Shown here piece by piece: positions 57,801 through 64,000 of a stretch of 64,000 bases of DNA. Numbering within the stretch: the first letter of the stretch is position 1; every line of letters begins with the position of its first letter. This DNA is from Solea solea (Eukaryota > Chordata > Actinopteri > Pleuronectiformes > Soleidae): contig NC_081142.1 of assembly GCF_958295425.1 (NCBI RefSeq), forward strand, positions 24,402,469 through 24,466,468, written 5' to 3'. The notes under the pieces were generated by a model. That model saw only the letters and a program-made list of their open reading frames with translations, had not been told where the DNA came from and ran no database searches. The position numbers and the translations under genes are program-made.

Positions 57801-60263
57801 ACAAAAGACTCAGCTTCTACAACATCTTAAGAACATGTTCACGTCTTTATCTCACTGTTAGACAGACTTTTCCAACAGGAAACTGAAGTTTGTAATGCAC
57901 TCACTCTCGTGTCTCTGCTGGCAGCTATGTTTTGTCAGCAGCAGGGGGCGCTCACAGTGCACTTAAAGTCTTACGTTTAACTTACACTGGTGAGATGAGT
58001 GACCACCACATTGTTCCTCACACACACTTTCCCATCGTGGTGCTGGAATATGAAGTGTTTCTTCACACCAGACAGAAGCCTGCAAGATAATATTCACACA
58101 TATTCACACAGGTACAAGCTGTGAGAGACAATGGTCAGAGTCACAGCAGCATTATGTCTCACCACAGTGTCTCCCGTATCACTTGGGTCTCTGTGACAAA
58201 GGCTTTTTCTTCCGGCAGATACAAAGGATCAGTGTTATACAAGTGTTGATCCCTGAGAGGACAGAGACCAGGAAATCATTTTTCACCAACTGAATTCTGA
58301 TGTTTGTGTCAGAATGACTACAGCGGTCTGTCAAGAGTCTCACCACACGTTGAGTAAGTTGGAGTGTAAGTGGAGGCTGTGAGGGAAGCGAGGAGCGTGT
58401 GACACCCAGTACGGCGTCACTACGTGCTGCTCGAGCCAGGACCGAGCGTCAGGTTCACCGACTGGAAAACAAACACACTGCATTTACTTCTAAGACCAAA
58501 AACCTGTTTAATGTAGACGCTTGTTTTGGTTCTGTCCCAGCTGCTAATTGAGAAGATAATCGAGACATGAATTGATTATGAAAATAATTGTTATTTTGCA
58601 CCTGTCCATGTGACTGGAACTGCTTTGTTGCTATTGTCCTGGTCCTCCTGTGGCGTTCTGTCCAACTGGATCCCAGAATCCTCTCTGCTGATTGGCTGCT
58701 GACTGTCATCATCCTCGCTCTCCTCCTCAGACCACTCCTGTGAGCAGCAGCGGAACATTTTCAATAAAAAATGATTTATATGTTGTAGTTCATGTTTGGT
58801 GATGATGGACTCACAGGTGTGTCTGGATATGGTCCAATGTCCACGTCCTCGCCTTCCGTCAGATATTTACCCCAGTCAAAGGAATCCTCTGGTTCTACAG
58901 AGACACAACACATGATCAACATGAACATGATGTCCTTTTGAAATGATTTAAACATGAGAAGACTGGCATGGACATGCTTAGAGAAAACATGGCTGCCTCT
59001 TAATCAGACTTTTCCAACAGGAAAGTGAAGTTTGTAAAGCACTCACTCTCCCACACCAAACTCCATAGAGAAAATCAGTGATTTTAGCTTGCTGGTCTAC
59101 TGCTGCCTCATGTGGTCACTTTGTGTCACTAAAGTAAATCAAAATGTAGGATTTTAAAAGCCAAAATCCCAAAAATAAGACATTAGAACTTAGTGATGGA
59201 GGCAGCAGTGGATCAACGACTCCTGTGTGCTGTGATGTTAAAATCACAAATTTTCTCTATGGACTTTGGTGTGGGAGAGTGAGTGCGTTAAAAACTTCAG
59301 TTTCCTGTTGGAAAAGTCTGTCTGACAGTGAGATAAAGACGTGAACATGTGATGTAGATATCGTAGACCTAATCTGACGGAGATTATATTAACAGGGTCT
59401 TCTGTTAAGACTATGACTAAAATCTGTGGCTGAATGTTTTCAAGAGGTTTTTTGGCCAAAATAAAAATAGTATTTGACCACATTTCAAAACACGTAACTC
59501 TCTCTTTAAGAATGTCCTGTACTGTATGAAGGATTGTCTCACCAGCGTCCTTCACCCTGTGTCTCTCAGTGAAGCTTGTCTTTAAAGGAGAGGCTGACAA
59601 CAGCAGCAGCAGTGACAGGACACTGAAGTGAACATTAGTCTGTAAATAAAACACAAACCAATAAGACACTGAGATTCTTGAAGGACTTCATTTCCCATCA
59701 GCACCTTTGTCTGTATGTCACCGTCATACCTTAGTTCCATCTGTGTTTGGTAAAGGTGAGTTCAGGAACTCCTCGGTGAGCCTCATCCAGCTTTCTGCTT
59801 TACTCAGGTCAGAGTGAACCATAAGCTTCTCATAGATCCTGGAAGAACATGGGGAAAATCATATGTGTGTGTGTGTGTGTCATGAACCATGAGCTTCTCA
59901 AAGATCCTGGAAGAACATGGAAGATCATATGTGTGTGCCTGTCTGTGTGTGTCATTCCGTAGACACTAACTCACCCTCTGATGCTGCGTTGGACTTTATG
60001 ACTGTCCGCGTCCAGGTAACGATGAAATCTGTAAACACATGAACACTGTTTACTGAGTATGTTGTTGGAGTGAGCTAACATGCTAACTAGCTCCCTGTGT
60101 CTCTGTGTGTCGCTGTCTGTGTGTCTCACCTGAAGTTTGAACAGGTGAACTTCAGCGCCAGCTGAAAGTTCTGCTCGTCCTCGTCCTGGATTCCAGTGAG
60201 ACATGAGACCAGTCTTTTCGTCTCTCTCTCTGTCTCCTTTTCGAAAGTGCTCCAGTGCGCCAT
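44767..60263 (-). CDS. tubgcp5: TUBGCP5, gamma-tubulin ring complex subunit 5
   Basis: Twenty-three exons join in frame (3039 nt, 1012 residues; human about 1024): 60263-60130, 60028-59975, 59838-59730, 59639-59543, 58894-58815, 58737-58602, 58461-58344, 58252-58163, 58079-57986, 57688-57436, 56392-56190, 56101-55986, 54366-54104, 54024-53826, 53178-52990, 51513-51331, 51229-51145, 50618-50498, 49558-49407, 49318-49193, 48586-48498, 48397-48297, 44813-44767. The protein is a Spc97/Spc98 (GCP) family member that helps build the gamma-tubulin ring complex for microtubule nucleation. Landmarks include [34 protein letters not shown] and [20 protein letters not shown]. Intron 10 uses a GC donor. 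The last exon codes for only [14 protein letters not shown] and lies 3.5 kb beyond exon 22, with an unrelated gene in between. The start follows the human N-terminus in size. Confidence 0.96.
45120..45515. repeat. Fold-back repeat copy H
   Basis: Copy with both arms in the last tubgcp5 intron, upstream of the nested gene. Confidence 0.8.
45713..45885. repeat. TA/TATACA microsatellite
   Basis: About 170 bp of TA-rich repeat (tatatatacata units) 220 bp upstream of the nested gene. It could include a TATA-like promoter element, but this cannot be told from sequence alone. Confidence 0.9.
46102..47067 (+). CDS. Intronless gene of unrecognised family nested in tubgcp5 intron 22
   Basis: A single uninterrupted frame of 321 residues starts [18 protein letters not shown] and ends STTATT, on the strand opposite to tubgcp5. 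GC-rich third positions and length stand out from the AT-rich intron, and an AATAAA follows at 47163. I do not recognise the family. Visible: no signal peptide, one moderately hydrophobic helix at about 78-95 ([19 protein letters not shown]), a basic patch YYMQRYRKR at 120-128, mixed alpha-helical character after it, and a cysteine-containing loop near 243-268. The sequons at the N-terminus are probably irrelevant without a signal peptide. It could be a fish-specific gene or an old retrocopy whose parent is elsewhere. No frame damage is seen, which argues for selection. Confidence 0.75.
   Translation: MNNITSQGEVGRISLDWYQTSLNHSCLLPDLGIDESLLKYSGLNSTAQLRDYSDQLILGVPGYAEKLQSAMGSVTQIPNAVGLNALVISLILDVAANRTSSFHRLFGEEAASDIHRTLTYYMQRYRKRIADVQLQHYELDRFELDLSGEFIVHRNTMIDGAMSSQTLKSWMNGAAFHLLMLIHKARLNSRFLRPGQPYCIISLSHTIDVYLDDLEYLLTHYKKYRIEKTEVSVRPGPDGSPACYLINNEHKDVQCEKRLDFKNPQESCNGSALIEAYVDHIVSHYEPISAVKSHFLNVQNNLRRLIGQHDVFTLPSTTATT
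47163..47168 (+). terminator. Polyadenylation signal of the nested gene
   Basis: AATAAA lies 96 nt after the stop of the intronless gene, on the same strand, in the expected place for its own 3' end. Confidence 0.6.
47223..48100. mobile_element. Putative TIR element downstream of the nested gene
   Basis: 'ctttaaagaggaactaaac' near 47223 and 'gatttagttactctttaag' near 48080-48098 are near-perfect inverted copies. A poly-G tract of about 24 bases lies inside at 47319-47342. No target duplication was found, so this is tentative. Confidence 0.4.
48660..49130. repeat. Fold-back repeat copy I
   Basis: Near-complete copy in tubgcp5 intron 20, opening 'ctgtgagcgccccctgctgc' with both arms intact. 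Confidence 0.85.
49618..50346. repeat. Fold-back repeat copy J, interrupted by a SINE
   Basis: Opens 'agtgagcgccccctgctgct' and closes 'agcagcagggggcgctcaca'. The SINE at 49741-50109 splits it, and the centre of the repeat is deleted. Confidence 0.85.
49741..50109 (-). mobile_element. Full-length tRNA-derived SINE with L2-like tail
   Basis: Read on the minus strand, the element begins ggggccacacggtggtgtag and has an A-box-like tagtggttagc and a B-box-like gggttcga, as in tRNA-derived Pol III promoters. A conserved body and a gcggtagatgatgactgact-type tail follow. It is flanked by a 14-bp target duplication, ccacttaacaaaag (49727-49740 and 50110-50123). It interrupts a fold-back repeat copy. 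Confidence 0.85.
51524..52857. repeat. 32-bp minisatellite in tubgcp5 intron 15
   Basis: About 42 highly uniform copies of a 32-bp unit (gcaccggagacgcaggaacg plus ttacaaacacaa), some shortened to 28 bp by loss of one acac. The array starts about ten bases from the acceptor of exon 16 and fills most of the intron. High identity implies recent expansion. Confidence 0.95.
54410..54630. repeat. Fold-back repeat copy K (internally deleted)
   Basis: Arms 'gttcacgtctttatc' and 'ttggtgtgggagagtgagat' lie close together in tubgcp5 intron 12. Confidence 0.7.
54660..54849. repeat. SINE-like repeat interrupted by a hAT element
   Basis: The block has relatives at about 15845-15965 and 43395-43490, sharing 'ttgttgcgtgaatggggtga' and 'gattgcctt'. 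The phrase 'aaccttctgatctggagtct' resembles a reversed tRNA anticodon region, so a tRNA-derived SINE is likely but unproven. Confidence 0.5.
54850..55870. mobile_element. Non-autonomous hAT-like element in tubgcp5 intron 12
   Basis: Terminal inverted repeats of 16 perfect bases (tagggctgggcgatat and atatcgcccagcccta) are flanked by an identical 8-bp duplication, cttgttac (54842-54849 and 55871-55878). The length is 1021 bp with no transposase frame. Confidence 0.85.
56625..57430. repeat. Tandem array of 'aaatacactgtaa' units in tubgcp5 intron 10
   Basis: About 800 bp of imperfect 17-20 bp units (tacactctaaaatacactgt) begin immediately inside the GC donor of exon 10 and extend through most of the intron. 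Confidence 0.85.
57757..57960. repeat. Fold-back repeat copy L (internally deleted)
   Basis: Both outer ends, 'gctgtgagcgccacctgctg' and 'agcagcagggggcgctcaca', remain and the middle is largely lost. Lies in tubgcp5 intron 9. Confidence 0.75.
58975..59420. repeat. Fold-back repeat copy M
   Basis: Copy with both arms in tubgcp5 intron 4. Confidence 0.8.
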
Positions 60264-60454
60264 GTTCGTTAGCCTGCCGTTAGCATCTGTTAGCAGGAGA
60301 GGCTAATGACTACTGCAGGCTAACACGGGCTAACAGGTTAGCGCAGAGGACGGACTGTTGGATTTAGGACATTTGTAGTGAAGGACAAGAGACACAGACA
60401 TTCATTCATTCATCTGCGACTGAACCGCCAAACAGTGCATCACAACAAACGGAC

Positions 60455-60466
60455 TGCGCATGCGCA
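60455..60466. promoter_or_regulatory. Palindromic NRF1-type site upstream of tubgcp5
   Basis: TGCGCATGCGCA is a perfect NRF1 consensus palindrome, 192 nt upstream of the tubgcp5 ATG in a GC-rich block. It is typical of TATA-less housekeeping promoters. Confidence 0.6.
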
Positions 60467-60479
60467 GCAGCAAACGCTC

Positions 60480-61330
60480 TAGCTGTTGTCAAACACGTAC
60501 TAATAATGCACTACTGCCCCCTCCTGGTCAGGAGTGTGGACCAAGCTCTCGAAACCTTTGACCATTTGTTTAAACTCATTAATAATTATGATTTATTGTG
60601 TAAAAAATGAATCACATAAAATAATATTATGATGTACCGAATAATGTTAAATTGTTGAGAATCATCATGTTTATGAAACATTTAACGGTTTAAAAACAGA
60701 AAATTATTTTAATGTTTTTATCTATCACCAGAGGGTTGTTAGTTCAAATCCTGGGACAGATCATAGACTGTGGTGCACCTTCATTAAATCTTATTTGAAA
60801 AAATGTTGCCGTTATTTGTATTTTGTTGTTTTGCTGCCTGTCCAGACTTTTACTGACTGATCCTTTCAGCTTCACCTTATATTAAACTTACATGAACTCC
60901 TCCTCATATACTTATTAATTTATTGTTTGTTTATTTTACTTTTGTTTATTTTTTTTGTTAACCTAATTTTGTTGTTTATTGCCTCCAAAACACTGTCTAT
61001 AATGTGCATTCTATTAGAACTTTTTATAGTCGTATTGTTAACATTGATCTTATTTTACCTTACCTTGCCTTATCTTATCTTATTTTATCTTTGTGGCCAT
61101 GTGTTATGATGTTTTACCTCTTACCTCCACTAGACGGAGCACTCGACTTGTCTGATTTAAATTTTATCAATAAAATGTTTTTTTAAATATTTTATTTTTA
61201 AATAAAGAAAAGAGACAGAGGAAAATAATGAAACGTGTTGTGATTAAAAAAGTATGACTCGGCAGCAGGGGGCGCTGTTGCACTGTGTGAAAAGAGGAAG
61301 GTGAAATAATCTGGATAGTTTGTTTCTTTA
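60480..61330. other. tubgcp5-chst7 intergenic region
   Basis: AT-rich sequence with no recognisable exon. A 'gcagcagggggcgctg' block at about 61263 resembles the end of the fold-back repeat described below. Confidence 0.5.
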
Positions 61331-61332
61331 AA

Positions 61333-61341
61333 GGGGCGGGG
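61333..61341 (+). promoter_or_regulatory. GC box upstream of chst7
   Basis: GGGGCGGGG, an Sp1/KLF-type box, lies 114 nt before the chst7 ATG and marks the likely promoter. Confidence 0.45.
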
Positions 61342-61454
61342 CTAATCTCCCTGCACGCACACACACCCACACACACAGTCAGAGTAAATTGAGAGCAGAG
61401 TCAGAGCAGCAGCTGATTCTCTTCTTCATCTTCATCATCATCAGCTCAGAGGAG

Positions 61455-63679
61455 ATGAAGAGGAGGATCCACAAGAAATACCTGGTTCTGATTCTGGCCT
61501 ACACCGGTCTGCTGCTCTTAATCCCGTACGTGCTGGATTACCGGGATAAATCGGCGGCTCACGGGAGGCTGCAGCCGCAGCAGCAGCTCCGCTGCCCGGA
61601 GCTGGAGAACACGGTGGCGCTGCTCTGGGAAAATAACGGCTCCAAACTCGAGGAGTCGGCGTCGGTGAACCGGAGCGCGCAGACCCGGGTCCATATCTAC
61701 CTGCACGCCACCTGGCGGACGGGCTCGTCGTTCCTGGGCGAACTGTTCAACCAGCACCGGGACGTGTTCTACCTGTACGAGCCCATGTGGCACGTGTGGC
61801 AGACGCTGTACCCGGGAGACGCGGGAAGCCTGCAGGGGGCGGTGCGCGACATGATGAGCGCCCTCTACCGGTGTGACTTCTCCGTGCTCAAACTGTACGC
61901 GGGGACGCAGAACATCAGCACCTCCTTCATCTTCGGCTGGAAGACGAACAAGGTGACGTTTGCTTGTTTTTAAATCGGTAACAGCTGCAACATGACATGG
62001 CTCTCAAACTGTGGTGCGTGGACCACCGGTGGTACGTAACCCGTCATGTACAAAGTACCTGCCTCGGCAAGGTTTTTCTTTCTTCTCCATCAGTGATAGG
62101 TACCTGGTACCTGCTGTTTATTTAGTTCCTGCTCTGACGAGGTTCAGTTAAGCCGATACTAACATGTGAAGTCAACAGACTGTCGGTCACTGATTGGTCA
62201 GAGAGTGTCGCCACTGAAGAGTCATGAGCGCAACATCCGACACAAGAATCAAAGCCAACAATGATCAGTTAAAAGACTTAGAACGACTTTCACCGTTTGA
62301 CAACCACTGATTTAATCCATTGTTTTTAATAATGAAAGCTTCTTAAATATGAATCTTTCCTGGTTTCTTTCCATAATTATTGCTCCACTGCAGTATAAAT
62401 TTCTTTCAAAATCAGTATAACAATCACTATTTATTGTTGTGTATAATTTTTTGCAAAAACACTGAGAAATGTCGAGTAATCGCTGTGAAATTTTGACCTC
62501 CGATTAGTGAGATAATAGTCAACTATTTTGATAATGGATGCATTAGTTACTGTAATTTTTCATCTTAAATGTGAATATTTCCTGGTTTCTTTGCTTCATA
62601 AAAAAAGGAATCATTCAAACTCAATAATTTTGTGTTTTCCATATGTTTTTTTGTTGAATTGTAAGAGAAAACCGTTCTTCGAGATTCATCTACACTGTGT
62701 GTGGCGCTGTTTTAAAAAAATTAAACATTACAATGTAAACAATCACAGAAACAGAATAAAGTAAGTTAACAGGAAGAAAAAAGAGCAAACACAAGAAGAC
62801 GATGATGATGTAAGAGGGAGGGGGGGCTATGAAACAACGACACAGTAACAAACTTTAGTCGACAGACCTTCAGTTTAACTTTTATCTGACATGTTTTAAA
62901 TGTGCTCGGTTGGTCAGGTGATCTGCTCGGAGCCGCTGTGCGACGGCCACAAACGTGACGACGTGGGTCTGGTGAAGGAGGACCAGTGCGGCAAGTGTCA
63001 GAGGAGAGACATCAGGGACCTGGAGCGCGAGTGCAGGAAGTACCCGGTGATGGTGATCAAAGGAGTCCGGGTTCTGGACCTGAGCACGCTCCTCCCTCTG
63101 ATGAAGGACCCGGACATCAACCTCCAGATCGTCCAGCTCTTCAGGGACCCACGCGCCGTCCACAACTCCCGCCTCAAGTCCAAGCAGGCGCTGGTGAAGG
63201 AAAGCATCCAGGTCCTGAGGAGCAAGAAACAGGCCGACAAGTACAAGCGCCTGCTGTTGCCGAGCAACCGTCTGAACCGTGCCGAGAGCTACGTGTCCAA
63301 CGCCATGGAGGTCATCTGTGACAACTGGCTGAGCGACATGACGCTGGTGACCAACGCGCCACCGTGGCTCAAGAGGAACTACATGCGACTGCGCTACGAG
63401 GACCTGGTGCTGCGCCCCCTGCAGGAGCTCCAGAGGCTCTACCGCTTCTCCAACCTGTCCTCGTTCCCCGCGCTCGACAGGTTCGCGCTGAACATGACAC
63501 AGGGGCGGGGCTACTCGTCCGACAAACCCTTCCTCATTTCATCCCGGGACGCCAAGGAGGCAATTTACGCGTGGAGGGAGCGGCTGAGTGTGGAGCAGAC
63601 TGAGCAGGTGGAGGCGTTCTGCAGCGAGGTCATGAGGCAGCTGGGATACGACAAGAACAAGCCCGACAAGACCACATGA
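61455..63679 (+). CDS. chst7: CHST7-like N-acetylglucosamine 6-O-sulfotransferase
   Basis: Two exons, 61455-61952 and 62918-63679, give 419 residues. The enzyme would transfer sulfate from PAPS to carbon 6 of GlcNAc/GalNAc on glycans in the Golgi. It is a type II membrane protein with a basic start MKRRIHKK, a membrane anchor at about 9-27, then the lumenal domain. The 5'-phosphosulfate loop WRTGSSF is at 87-93 and the 3'-phosphate motif VQLFRDPRAVHNSR at 238-251. The latter, with RLKS and ESIQVLR, is closer to CHST7 than to CHST2. The ATG at 61455 is the first in frame and directly precedes the basic-hydrophobic anchor. The acceptor before 62918 has a poor pyrimidine tract, but the join WKTNK-VICS matches the family exactly. 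Confidence 0.85.
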
Positions 63680-64000
63680 GGGCGCCACACCGCAAACCAC
63701 AGGTTACAGGTGAGTCCTCAAACATCGCCGTAAAAACCACTCACGACGGGTTTAACAAGAGGCGGAAAATTCACAGCAAATTTCCAGAAACTTTCCATGG
63801 GATTGGGAACTTAAGTTCGGGAATTTTGGAAATATTCCAAACTGGAAACTTTCCATTAAGGGAGAAAAGGGTTAATATTCACGTTCTTACTAGCTCGCCA
63901 ACATAAAATCTGAGTGATTTATTCTTCAGTGCCACAAGAGGGCGCTGCTTATTAACTTTTATTATTCACAAAAAAACGTATACTGTCAGCGCTGTAAACA

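Noticed and set aside
61389..61454. Longer start for chst7
   Set aside because: The upstream extension of the frame has no ATG (begins with TTG). The first ATG, at 61455, precedes the expected basic residues and membrane anchor.

Overview
The window is vertebrate nuclear DNA, most likely from a ray-finned (teleost) fish. Genes are split by GT-AG introns. Non-coding DNA is AT-rich and packed with CA/GT microsatellites, minisatellites, small hAT-like elements and SINEs of types common in fish. The encoded proteins are close orthologues of human proteins but clearly diverged. The species cannot be named from the sequence alone. Gene identities rest on my recall of the human proteins; no database search was run.

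Layout, left to right: (1) 1-3.9 kb, 5' end of herc2 on the minus strand, running out of the window (first coding exon 1091-1162, probable non-coding exon 1 ending at 3612). (2) 5.1-8.1 kb, nipa1, plus strand, five coding exons. (3) 9.4-17.6 kb, nipa2, plus strand, five coding exons behind a non-coding first exon. (4) 17.6-41.7 kb, cyfip1, minus strand, convergent with nipa2. Thirty coding exons join without a frame break into 1253 codons plus stop, with a long 5' intron full of tandem arrays. (5) 42.1-43.9 kb, a decayed DNA transposon carrying remains of a protein. (6) 44.8-60.3 kb, tubgcp5, minus strand, 23 coding exons giving 1012 residues. (7) 46.1-47.2 kb, an intact intronless 321-residue gene of unrecognised family on the plus strand inside the last intron of tubgcp5. 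(8) 61.4-63.7 kb, a two-exon chst7-like sulfotransferase, plus strand.

nipa1-nipa2-cyfip1-tubgcp5 is the gene set of the human 15q11.2 BP1-BP2 interval. Here it is joined directly to herc2, which in human lies at the far side of the Prader-Willi/Angelman region. NIPA1 and NIPA2 are paralogous magnesium transporters with matching exon structure, CYFIP1 is a WAVE-complex subunit, and TUBGCP5 is a gamma-tubulin ring complex subunit. They share no single pathway; the linkage is conserved synteny.

The most unusual features are in non-coding DNA. A 38-bp minisatellite multiplies a cyfip1 5' splice site about 24 times. A hAT-like insertion next to nipa2 exon 2 appears to supply the branch point. 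Several tandem arrays start within a few bases of splice sites, and one tubgcp5 intron has a GC-AG boundary. A palindromic fold-back repeat occurs about 13 times, one copy interrupted by a SINE with clean target-site duplications.
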